From Willaertia magna (Eukaryota > Heterolobosea > Eutetramitea > Acrasida > Naegleriidae), in assembly GCA_902984215.1 (NCBI GenBank), contig CADWAF010005164.1:1-26688 (forward strand): a stretch of DNA of 26,688 nt, in the 5' to 3' direction. How positions within the stretch are numbered: the stretch's first letter is position 1; every line of letters starts with the position of its first letter. The notes beneath the pieces were generated by a model. It was not told where the DNA came from. It was given only the letters and a program-made list of their open reading frames with translations, and made no database searches. The translations under genes and the position numbers were made by a program. Positions 1-7,385 of this stretch are shown here, one piece after another.

Positions 1-420
1 TTTGCAAATTTTTATAAAAAAACCTTTATTTTTTTTTCTTAAAAAAACTATAGAACTGCTAAGAATTAATTCAAGTAAATAATTTTTACTATAATTTAAA
101 AAATCTTTATCTAAATTAAAATTATCGTCATTTAAATTTAAATCATTGTTTAAATTAAAATTATCATTTAAATTAAAGTTATCATTTAAATTAAAATTAT
201 CATTTAAACAAAAATTATCATGACTACTAGTACTATCTTGTAAATTACTAGTAGTATTATCTTATAAATTACTAGCAGTATTATCTTGTAAATTATTAGT
301 AGTACTATTTATATTAATAGCTGCTATTCTTCTAATTGCAACTAATCTTTCATTAAACATGTAATCATTCTTCTTTCTCTTTGATTTTTCTCTGTAATAT
401 GAATTATTTCTTTTAGACAT
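1..420 (-). CDS. Asn-rich repeat protein, 3' partial; one in-frame TAA read as Gln
   Basis: The frame starts with ATG at 420-418 and stays open to the left window edge, apart from one TAA at 264-262 (codon 53 of 140). The N-terminus is basic (many Lys/Arg in residues 1-35). Residues 43-66 are three 8-residue repeats of the type NLQDNTxS, and residues 68-104 are DNFNLN-type repeats. The TAA falls exactly where repeats 1 and 3 have CAA (Gln), so it reads as Gln under a ciliate-like code or is a CAA-to-TAA mutation of a standard-code gene. There is no TGA in frame. The gene is divergent to the frame starting at 572, which shows the same property. No family is recognised. That this is a real coding frame rests on its repeat structure and clean openness; its function is unknown. 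Confidence 0.5.
109..219 (-). repeat. degenerate 18-bp coding repeats (DNFNLN)
   Basis: Four nearly perfect 18-bp units encoding DNF(N/C)LN are followed by degenerate units, all inside the partial minus-strand frame. On the plus strand they appear as repeated aaattaaaattatcattt-like blocks. Such repeats usually grow by slippage. Confidence 0.8.
223..294 (-). repeat. three tandem 24-bp coding repeats
   Basis: Three consecutive 24-bp units encode NL-Gln-D-(N/S)-T-(A/T/S)-S. The Gln codon is CAA in units 1 and 3 and TAA in unit 2 (264-262). The units differ otherwise by only a few bases, so the alignment is unambiguous. Confidence 0.85.
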
Positions 421-571
421 ATTATTTTTGTATTATAAAAAGTATAAAAATAACTGTTAATAAATTACTTACCTACTGAAGTTCACAATCTTTACAAAAA
501 AACTACAAAAATACAAAATCTATAAATTACACAAACTACACACAATTACACAAATACAATAAATAAACAAA
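421..571. promoter_or_regulatory. 151-bp divergent spacer of the left-end block
   Basis: This gap separates the two divergent left-end frames (starts at 420 minus and 572 plus). It is AT-rich with a run of tacaca/acacaa sequence close to the plus-strand ATG. It presumably holds both promoters. No defined motif is recognised. Confidence 0.35.
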
Positions 572-1950
572 ATGTCAACAAATAATCATAAAATGTTGTG
601 TAGCTATCTCAATAATATAAAAGCTATTTACAATTTTATTATTAATTATGAAATATCAAAAATTTCAAATTTATGTGATCTACTTACTAAAAAGATTGAA
701 GTAGCTAATGGAGTATACAAATTCATTCAGTTCAAGCTTTTATATACTTTGTTAGCACAATTAGATGCATTTAGCTTAGTTAAAATCTAACTTTGTTAGA
801 TAAGCAAATCTAAAGTAGCTGTTTATTAAATTCTTCTTAACAATCTTTTAACAATTAATTTAATACTAAGCGTTATAAAAGAAATTAAAATAGAAACTTA
901 CATTAAAACCAATGCAATTCCTAAAGCTAATTATTTTACAACTCTTCCACTATTAAATACTACAACTACTTTTGAGAAATGGAAATCTGAAACAGAGAAA
1001 ACCTAATTAGTGCAGCTTAGAATTTGTTTTATTTTATATTATAATGATAAAACACTAGATAGTTACTATATTCAAATTATTGAGTTACTTAAGGATTACA
1101 ATATTTATTTCAGTAACACCTTACAACTAGCATAAATCCTTTCAATACATTATTTTTTCCTTTCTAAAGACAATAGAAATATTACAAATACAAGTAAACA
1201 AACAATATCCTAAAATCCAATAATGCTTGAGAAAAAAGCTATTAAATTGAAGAAAGTGATTGTTTACCAAGAGGTTTAAGCATTTTCAACAGTCTTTTAG
1301 AAGACTTTAACTTTAAATCACTAACATCCAATACTATTAATAACAACTACATCTTTATTAAAGATGTTGGCTTAATAAAATCCACTGAAAATGTTTCTAT
1401 TTCTACTATTAACAACTTAGAAGAAGACAAAAAGTATTATAATGAAAAAGAAGAATTAAAGAGCAGATTAACAGCTTTTGAAAAAAAAGCAGAAGCTTAT
1501 AAAATTTTTATAAAAAGCTTTTTAACTTTTACTAAAAAAGCCAATAATAATCTTGTTGAAGAGATGAAAATAAATAGAAATAAAACTGTTGCTTTTGATG
1601 GTAAAAAGAAGATGATTAAATATGAAGAATATTGCAATTAGAAAGTAAAACTAGAATTATCATTAATTGTTAATACTTTTATCAAATAGTTCGATATTAA
1701 TCCTTTAACTTTAAGTGCTGACGGTAGAAATAAGTTGTTAAATTATATTTTATCTTGTATTCCTTCTTTTCAAGATAAAATATTCACTAGTAAACAAAGA
1801 TCTAACTTTTGGAAAAATTTTAAAGCCAAATATAATAACAATGATAACAAGTCAAAAAAGAAAAAAGTTAAAGTAACTAAAGAAGGTATAAAAAGAAAAA
1901 CAGATGAAACTTGGTTGTTATCGGATAAAAAAGAAGATGATAATCACTAG
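572..1950 (+). CDS. unknown protein; frame broken only by TAA/TAG, one frameshift near 1235
   Basis: From ATG 572 the first frame is interrupted by TAA at 788, 827, 1004, 1133 and 1211 and TAG at 797. The reading then continues one base over, with TAA at 1243 and TAG at 1639 and 1687, down to TAG at 1948. No TGA occurs on this path, and all Trp codons (near 980, 1810 and 1913) are intact. CAA/CAG Gln codons also occur (for example 728, 758, 1013, 1073, 1124, 1199). Read with TAA/TAG as Gln it gives roughly 460 residues: a hydrophobic/Asn-rich N-terminal half, a Lys/Glu-rich probably helical part (about 1420-1640), and a strongly basic tail with KKKKVKV. The frame change is explained by one missing A in the A6 run at 1232-1237. 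No family is recognised. It could be a gene of a TAA/TAG=Gln organism, or a pseudogene in the standard code. Confidence 0.45.
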
Positions 1951-2560
1951 TTTAACAGTGATAATTAGATGTGTTCTCATTTTTAACTACAATAAACTTA
2001 AACTTTCCCTACTTTTTGTTCTATTATTTAGCCTCCAATTTCTAAATAGAAACTCCTGCGAAAAGACTTTTTTTTTTTATTTTTTTTAAATTTTTTTTCT
2101 GTAGATCATTTTCGAGGTTCAAAATGTGTTTTGACACCAAATTTTGATCCTCATCTAATTCCTAGATCATTTTCAAAAATGAGAGAAAACAAATTTATAT
2201 GGGTGCGCGAACTTAAAAAATTTCAACTGTAAAAAAAATGACTTCAACAGTTAACAAATTAAAAGGAATTTTTCACACAAATAGTTTCCGATGTAGTGGT
2301 ATAAATAAATGTTTATTAACTAACTTGTTAATACCACCCCTCTCATTAATACTTTAAATCCTCTTTTGAAACAAAATATTTTTTTATCTTTTTTTAATAT
2401 AACTACTAATAGAAATTTTAACAGTGAATAATATGAACAATTAATTGCAGAAAACACCGCTTTTTGTAAGGAATGAGAGCGATTTAGTAAAATAAGATGT
2501 AAAATAGATATTGTAAATAAATTCTTACAAAGCACAACCATGTAAAAGTTGTTATCTTTT
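1951..2560. other. spacer at the boundary of the left-end block; no gene seen
   Basis: Stops become frequent after 1948 (TAG/TAA at 1948, 1966, 1984, 1993 and 1999), so coding evidence ends here. The stretch holds a long T-run (2068-2098), a 12-bp direct repeat tagatcattttc at 2102-2113 and 2163-2174, and a possible hairpin at 2296-2337. A 73-codon minus-strand frame at 2320-2541 has no start context or protein-like features that would support it. The 3' end and terminator of the LRR gene ending at 2561 should lie at the right of this stretch. Confidence 0.5.
2296..2337. repeat. nested inverted repeat
   Basis: GTGGTAT at 2296-2302 is complementary to ATACCAC at 2331-2337. Inside it, AATAAA at 2304-2309 is complementary to TTTATT at 2312-2317. 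It might be an RNA hairpin or chance in AT-rich DNA. Confidence 0.3.
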
Positions 2561-3847
2561 TTATTTTAACACATCATACTTTTGTGAAAACTGTTCATAA
2601 CAATCTTCACTACATAATCTACAAAAGAAAGGAAATGCACTCGTTTTGTTTTTAAAATTTGTTAAAATTACAAAATAAATTCCAGTTTTTGGAGTATAAA
2701 ATTTGTTACATAAATTACAATTACTTAATTTACAATGATCAATTAAATCTTCACTTAAATTATTAGGTAAATTTTCTTTATAATATTTTTTAATTAATTG
2801 AAAATTAATTTTAAATAAATTACTATTTTGTAAATAATCATTTCTCATTTGAAAATCTAAACCTTTCTTTAAAACTATTTTCTTATTTCCTTCTTCTTCT
2901 TCTTCCACCTTTTTCTTATTACTACTACTTCTACTACTTATAGAAGAAGAGGAAATTAGAGTAGTAGATAAATAACCATCTTCTTCTTCTTCTTCATGAA
3001 AAGAAGGAGAGATTGGTTCTGAATAATTTAATTCTTTACAACATGTTCCATTACAAAGTAAATGATCCATATTTGTTAAAAATCTTTTTGTTAATTCTAA
3101 TAAAGTAATATTATTTTTAACAAATAACTTTTTATAAAAATTTAATGGAATTGTAAAATCATTACAAAATAAATTCTTTAATTTTTTTAATAATAATAAT
3201 TCATATGGTAATAAAACTAATGGATTATTTTGTAAATTTATTGTAATTAATTCTTTACAATTTAATAATTCTTTTGGTAAATATTTTAATCTATTATTAG
3301 AAATATTTAATTCAATTAAATGTTTACAATTTCCAATAAAAGAAGGTAAAATTTCAATTAAATTATTTTGTAAATTTAAAACTCTTAAAGAATGAAAAGG
3401 TAAATAATTTATATTTTTTATTTGATTATTTTCTAAATGTAAATGTTTACAATAAAATAATTTTTGTAAAATATTTGAATCTTCTAAATTTTTAATTAAA
3501 TTATTATTTAAAAATAATCTTTCAATTCTTAAAAAATATTGTAAACTATTTGGTATATTTTCTAATAAATTATTTGATAAATCTAATTCCCATAAATTAT
3601 TTTTATTTTTTAAATTATTTAAATTATTTAAATTATCAAATTCTAAATTTATTTTTAATAATTGATTATTTGTTAATTGTAAATTATTTAAATGTAAAAT
3701 CCTATGATTAAATTGTAATGCTCTAATTATTTTAAATAATGCATCTTGAATAATTTCTTCTTCATCAACTTGTTCTTCTTCTTCATTTCCGTTATTATTG
3801 TTATTGTTATTGTTGGGTTGTTCAGCCTCAGTTGAGTGTGGATTCAT
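2561..3847 (-). CDS. leucine-rich-repeat protein with Cys-rich C-terminal module
   Basis: This is a single exon of 428 residues. The N-terminus (1-35) is Asn- and Glu-rich. Residues about 50-235 form a series of leucine-rich repeats of the LxxLxLxxNxLxxLP type (for example LWELDLSNNLLENIP, LIELNISNNRLKYLP). LRRs of this class are protein-binding scaffolds. A Ser/Glu-rich linker (about 275-315) follows. The last 60 residues hold a Cys cluster, C-x2-C (CNLC) then C-x2-C-x3-C (CRLCSEDC), likely a small zinc site. An LRR domain followed by such a Cys module recalls LRRC58-like proteins from memory; this is not proven. No transmembrane segment or signal peptide is seen. The gene is divergent to the DUF4326 gene, with 101 bp between the start codons. 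Partners are unknown. Confidence 0.85.
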   Translation of the reverse strand: MNPHSTEAEQPNNNNNNNNGNEEEEQVDEEEIIQDALFKIIRALQFNHRILHLNNLQLTNNQLLKINLEFDNLNNLNNLKNKNNLWELDLSNNLLENIPNSLQYFLRIERLFLNNNLIKNLEDSNILQKLFYCKHLHLENNQIKNINYLPFHSLRVLNLQNNLIEILPSFIGNCKHLIELNISNNRLKYLPKELLNCKELITINLQNNPLVLLPYELLLLKKLKNLFCNDFTIPLNFYKKLFVKNNITLLELTKRFLTNMDHLLCNGTCCKELNYSEPISPSFHEEEEEDGYLSTTLISSSSISSRSSSNKKKVEEEEEGNKKIVLKKGLDFQMRNDYLQNSNLFKINFQLIKKYYKENLPNNLSEDLIDHCKLSNCNLCNKFYTPKTGIYFVILTNFKNKTSAFPFFCRLCSEDCYEQFSQKYDVLK

Positions 3848-3948
3848 TTTTTTTTTTTAAATTTTTTTAAGCTTAAAATTTTTAATTTTTTTTAGAATTT
3901 TGAGTTCAAAAAATTGAAGGAATTTGATCGTGGCAGTTACAAAAAAAA
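3848..3948. promoter_or_regulatory. 101-bp divergent promoter region
   Basis: This is the only sequence between the start codons of the minus-strand LRR gene and the plus-strand DUF4326 gene, so it must supply both 5' regions. It has T-runs next to the LRR start and an A-run directly before the ATG at 3949. No named motif is seen. Confidence 0.5.
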
Positions 3949-4581
3949 ATGATGACAGAAGGGAAAGAAGAGAATGATATGATTGATAAAGAAGAAAAGG
4001 AAGCGATTATTAAAGAGGATGAAAATAAAAAGAGAAAAAAGACAAGTAAATTTTTTAATAAAGAAAACAAAGATAATGATCAACAAAAGAAAAGAAAGAT
4101 AAATATAACAACAACTCAACAACAAGCAACAATAACAACAAGTAGTGTAAATAATAACAATAATTCATCATCATCCCAATCCATCATTATTACTAACAGA
4201 AAGGACAACCAAAATAATAAAAAGAAAATTAGAGTTGTTAAATTACAAAGAAAGAATGGAAAAATTATTCAAAATTGTGATGTTTATATTGGAAGAAGAA
4301 TTAAAAGAGGTGGATGGGATTTACCTCAATCTAAATGGGCAAATCCATTTACAGTTAATAAATGTGGAAGTTCAGAAGAAGCAATTAAGAAATATAAAGA
4401 ATATATTTTAGAGAAACCAGAATTATTAAAAGATTTAAATGAACTTGACGGGAAGGTTTTAGGTTGTTGGTGTAAATCTTCTCCTAATGTACCTTGTCAT
4501 GGAGATGTTTTGGTGGAATTGGTGAATAAGAAATTAAAAGAAGAGAAAGAAAATCAAAGCAAACAAGAAGAAAAAGATTGA
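3949..4581 (+). CDS. DUF4326-domain protein
   Basis: This single exon encodes 210 residues and ends in TGA. Residues 1-95 are low-complexity Lys/Glu/Asn/Ser/Gln, with clusters such as KKRKK and KKRK that could act as nuclear localisation signals. Residues about 100-195 match DUF4326: an IGRR-(I/V)KRGGWDLPQSKWANPF start, a helical EEAIKKYKEYI stretch, then LDGKVLGCWC and a closing PCHGDVLVELV. The conserved Cys and His residues of the GCWC and CHGD signatures are all present and could bind metal or form an active site. The biochemical role of the family is not known to me. The tail (195-210) is charged. The start is fixed by an A-run directly before the ATG. Confidence 0.85.
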   Translation: MMTEGKEENDMIDKEEKEAIIKEDENKKRKKTSKFFNKENKDNDQQKKRKINITTTQQQATITTSSVNNNNNSSSSQSIIITNRKDNQNNKKKIRVVKLQRKNGKIIQNCDVYIGRRIKRGGWDLPQSKWANPFTVNKCGSSEEAIKKYKEYILEKPELLKDLNELDGKVLGCWCKSSPNVPCHGDVLVELVNKKLKEEKENQSKQEEKD

Positions 4582-4760
4582 ATAAAAGTTTATGTGTCAA
4601 CGGGAATCGAAGTAGAGTCGCAGCAATGGCAACCACAAAACCACTTACGCTTTGATATGGCATTCTGTTCATTTGTAAATAAGAAATTTATTTCTAGAAC
4701 TTTTTTCTTAGGTAATGCATTTTGTATGCTACTTTAATACATTTGTTGCCCTATAATTTT

Positions 4761-4893
4761 TAATCCTTCAATTATCTTTTAGCTCTAATCCTTCATTCAA
4801 TAAGTTTCTAAATTCTTTTGTAAGTTTTAAAACCACACCGCGTGAGGCCGTACCAACATTAAGATGAATAAACTTTAACTTGAAAATAAATAT
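4761..4893 (-). pseudogene. remnant of the C-terminus of an F-box-like/LRR paralogue
   Basis: Read on the minus strand, part of this stretch gives VLKLTKEFRNLLNEGLELK, matching GLKHVKEFRKLLNEGLDFK near the end of the intact gene at 5136-6662. DNA similarity to that gene's 3' end begins at ttaatcct (4760s) and fades near 4893. Small deletions remove the equivalent of EASQKM and break the frame, and nothing upstream of this tail survives. The fragment lies in tandem, same strand, just beyond the intact gene's stop. It is best read as the last trace of a tandem duplicate. Confidence 0.7.
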
Positions 4894-4963
4894 TTGTTAT
4901 ATATTTATGTATCGTTATTTTTCATTAATTTATAACAAACAATAATATAAGTATTTTTATTTA

Positions 4964-5004
4964 AATTAATTAGTATTATTTAATTTTATTGTTACTAATA
5001 AATT
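4964..5004. repeat. 12-bp inverted repeat, AT-rich
   Basis: AATTAATTAGTA (4964-4975) and TACTAATAAATT (4993-5004) are complementary at 11 of 12 positions, with a 17-base loop. Confidence 0.4.
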
Positions 5005-5038
5005 AAAATATTATATTCAATATTTTTTATTGTTGACC

Positions 5039-5106
5039 TAATATTTAAATAATAAAAATAAATTTTATAATTTTAATAGATTTAATTTATTGTTATTTAA
5101 ATATTA
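5039..5106. repeat. 14-bp perfect inverted repeat beyond the LRR gene stop
   Basis: TAATATTTAAATAA (5039-5052) and TTATTTAAATATTA (5093-5106) are exact reverse complements, separated by 40 bases. The right arm lies 30 bases past the stop of the minus-strand F-box-like/LRR gene, so a transcript would carry it in its 3' UTR. It could form a 3' hairpin or be a trace of a small AT-rich element. Confidence 0.5.
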
Positions 5107-5135
5107 AATAATTATAAAATGTTAATAAAAAATTT

Positions 5136-6662
5136 TTAATCCTCTAAAATCAATTTAATCATCTTTTGAGAAGCTTCTTTAAAATCTAATCCTTCATTCA
5201 ATAATTTTCTAAATTCTTTTACATGTTTTAAACCTGCACTATATGAGTGTAAACCTATATTAAAACCAAAATACTTTAAATTTTCATTATTAAACAAAAA
5301 CTTTCCACTATTTAAATAATCATTATCAACACTAAATTCTATACGTTTAAGAAGCTTTAAATTTTTTAAATATTCATCTGTTACCTTTGTATTTATAATA
5401 GTTAAATCTTTTAAATTAGTCAATTCTAATAAACAATTTCCAACAATATTTTTACACTCAAAAATATATAATTTTTTTAATTTCTTTAAATTTAATAAAT
5501 GTTCATCTTTTAAATTTGGAATTTCCATTGCATGTAATTCTGTTAAGTTTGTTAAATAAGGTAAAAAGTCACATTTATAATCACTACAGTAATTGATATC
5601 TAAAGAAACTAAATTAATTAATTGTTGTAATGATTCTTCCTTTAAATTTCCTCCACTTCCTTCTAAATATAATTTGTTACAATTTTTCAAGTTGTTCACA
5701 TATTCTGGTTTAATATTTTTAACATTAACAGTTAATTCTTCTAATTTTGGTAAATATTGTAAACATTCGCCTGTAAAATTATAACAGTAGTCAACAATTA
5801 ATTTTTTTAATTTTTTTTGTTCCTTCAAATATTTGTCAGCACAACTAATATTTAAACTTGTCAAATTATTTAAATATTGTAAACATTCTCCTGTGATATT
5901 ATTACAGGTGGTCAATGTTAAATCAGTTAATTGTTTTAAATCTGTCAATTGTCTATCAGTAACATGATCTGATCCGCTAATTGTCAATTTCTTTAAACCT
6001 TTTAAATATTGTAAACAATCACCAGTTATATTTCTACAACTTTTAATGTTTAATTCAGTTAAATTTGTTAAATATTGTAAACAATCACCATTTATATTTC
6101 TACAATAACTAATACTTAATTCAGTTAAATTTGTCAATTCTTTTAAATGCTTATCTTCAATATTAAAATTGATAGCTATATGTAAAATCTTTAAATTTTT
6201 TAATTTTAAATAACTTTCATTTAAATTTCCACTAGTAATATATAATTCTTGTAAATTAGAAAAGGTTTTTTCTGAAAAATTATCTTCATTAATTGACATA
6301 AAACGAGTACCAATACGTAAACGTTTTAAATTATTAAATTTTTTAATAATTTCTAAATTTGGATCCAATTCACTTTCATCTAATAACATTAAGTTCTTTA
6401 CTTGAAATAAATATTCTGGATAATTAATTTTATTATTTAAAATAATTTTATTGTGTTTAAATATTTCATTTAAAGCAATCATACGATTGTTATCGTTAAG
6501 AATTAAATTTTCATAAAAAGATTTATTAGTTTGAGCAAAATGAAGAAAATCTTTAATCTTTTTAATGAATTTAGATATTTCAAATAAGATATCAAAAGTG
6601 AAATAATTAATAATTCTCTTTTCTTCTTCTTTGTTATTGCACTGGAATAGTGACGTTGTCAT
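5136..6662 (-). CDS. F-box-like protein with C-terminal leucine-rich repeats
   Basis: This is a single exon of 508 residues. Residues about 18-55 (FDILFEISKFIKKIKDFLHF followed by AQTNKSFYE) look like a divergent F-box. F-box proteins link substrates to SCF ubiquitin ligases through Skp1. From about residue 90 to 470 there are many LRRs of roughly 22-25 residues, several with the Cys/Asn pattern (LTELNIKSCRNITGDCLQYL) of the F-box/LRR (AMN1, Fbl) class. The C-terminal 40 residues (KHVKEFRKLLNEGLDFKEAS...) are a capping helix pair and also appear in two decayed copies in this window. The DNA of the repeats near 5750-6150 is itself repetitive (aaatattgtaaac recurs before each CLQYL block). The neighbour gene starts only 54 bp away in the opposite direction. 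The F-box assignment is weaker than the LRR assignment. Confidence 0.85.
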   Translation of the reverse strand: MTTSLFQCNNKEEEKRIINYFTFDILFEISKFIKKIKDFLHFAQTNKSFYENLILNDNNRMIALNEIFKHNKIILNNKINYPEYLFQVKNLMLLDESELDPNLEIIKKFNNLKRLRIGTRFMSINEDNFSEKTFSNLQELYITSGNLNESYLKLKNLKILHIAINFNIEDKHLKELTNLTELSISYCRNINGDCLQYLTNLTELNIKSCRNITGDCLQYLKGLKKLTISGSDHVTDRQLTDLKQLTDLTLTTCNNITGECLQYLNNLTSLNISCADKYLKEQKKLKKLIVDYCYNFTGECLQYLPKLEELTVNVKNIKPEYVNNLKNCNKLYLEGSGGNLKEESLQQLINLVSLDINYCSDYKCDFLPYLTNLTELHAMEIPNLKDEHLLNLKKLKKLYIFECKNIVGNCLLELTNLKDLTIINTKVTDEYLKNLKLLKRIEFSVDNDYLNSGKFLFNNENLKYFGFNIGLHSYSAGLKHVKEFRKLLNEGLDFKEASQKMIKLILED

Positions 6663-6716
6663 CTCGCTATTTTTTTTTGGTCAAAAAGCAGATATCACTT
6701 TAATTTATGTAAAAAA
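6663..6716. promoter_or_regulatory. 54-bp divergent promoter region
   Basis: Only 54 bases separate the start codons of the F-box-like/LRR gene (minus) and the 189-residue gene (plus). Both 5' UTRs must be extremely short or overlapping, or the promoters extend into the neighbouring coding region. A T-run flanks the minus start and an A-run flanks the plus start. Confidence 0.5.
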
Positions 6717-7286
6717 ATGATTTCAAAATTAAGTGAATACTTTACAAATAAAAATCAAGAAACATTTTTATGTTTTTATGACGATTATGAAGAAAATTAT
6801 CATTATTTTGATTATGAAAATAATTACCAAAGTATAGGAAATAAATTTGTAAATCTTTTTCAACAGTCGTCGGGAGATCTTTTTGAAACACAATATTTTA
6901 CACAATTAGAATATAAAGATTTTTATTTGAAATTTCTTGGAATTTCATTAGCAAAAGAAGATTTGTGTAAAAATATTTTAAGAAAGAAGAATAATAGAGG
7001 AATTATATTATTAATTGATTCGTTATATTTTGATAAGATATTTAAAGAAGGATTGGATGTAATTTTAAAGGAATGTGACAAGAATATTCCAATATTATGT
7101 TTATTTTGTAATTTTAAAAGTATAAACGAAAATATAAAGATTGCAACAGAAGAATATGAAAAGATTTTAAAAGAGGAAATAAGTTGCAGAGAATATCATG
7201 TAGAGAGTGTAGATTTTGAAACAGATAAAAATAGAATTTATGAAATAATCGAATGGTTTTTTAACAGAATTTATAGTTGCAATTGA
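6717..7286 (+). CDS. hypothetical protein, weak Arf/SRbeta-like GTPase pattern
   Basis: This single exon encodes 189 residues, starts after an A7 run and ends in TGA. It is acidic and aromatic-rich, with no signal peptide or membrane segment. I do not recognise the family. Residues about 85-135 (NNRGIILLIDSLYFDKIF, later IPILCLFCNFKS) follow the pattern of the Arf/SR-beta strand-helix-strand, where GIIFVVDS and a NKxD motif are normal. The end (NRIYEIIEWFFNRI) resembles the last Arf helix. No P-loop (GxxxxGKS/T) is present, and NKxD is replaced by CNFK, so it cannot be an ordinary active GTPase. A degenerate pseudo-GTPase is only a suggestion. Confidence 0.7.
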   Translation: MISKLSEYFTNKNQETFLCFYDDYEENYHYFDYENNYQSIGNKFVNLFQQSSGDLFETQYFTQLEYKDFYLKFLGISLAKEDLCKNILRKKNNRGIILLIDSLYFDKIFKEGLDVILKECDKNIPILCLFCNFKSINENIKIATEEYEKILKEEISCREYHVESVDFETDKNRIYEIIEWFFNRIYSCN

Positions 7287-7385
7287 TTTGTTTTTGGTTG
7301 TGACAGGCATAACAATAATGAATATTACGACACTGGATTGAAAATGGTAATTAAGAAAGAAATTATTTTTAATAGTTGTAATTTA

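Larger units (their letters stand above)
4582..5135. other. spacer with decayed LRR fragment and AT-rich inverted repeats
   Basis: It lies between the 3' ends of the DUF4326 gene and the F-box-like/LRR gene. The left part (4590-4740) is mixed sequence without a recognisable gene. The middle holds an LRR-gene remnant (4761-4893). The right part is almost pure A/T, with two inverted repeats listed separately. Confidence 0.6.

Noticed and set aside
1904..2089. 61-codon plus-strand frame
   Set aside because: It overlaps the better supported frame ending at 1948, crosses into T-rich spacer and has a Phe/Leu-rich translation typical of AT-rich non-coding DNA.
2320..2541. 73-codon minus-strand frame
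   Set aside because: No family resemblance, no A-run before the ATG as seen at other genes, and a composition expected from AT-rich spacer. It could be a small gene but nothing supports it.
4590..4672. tRNA-like T-loop (ttcgattcccg) on the minus strand
   Set aside because: The five bases flanking the loop do not pair, and no matching acceptor arm occurs at the expected distance.
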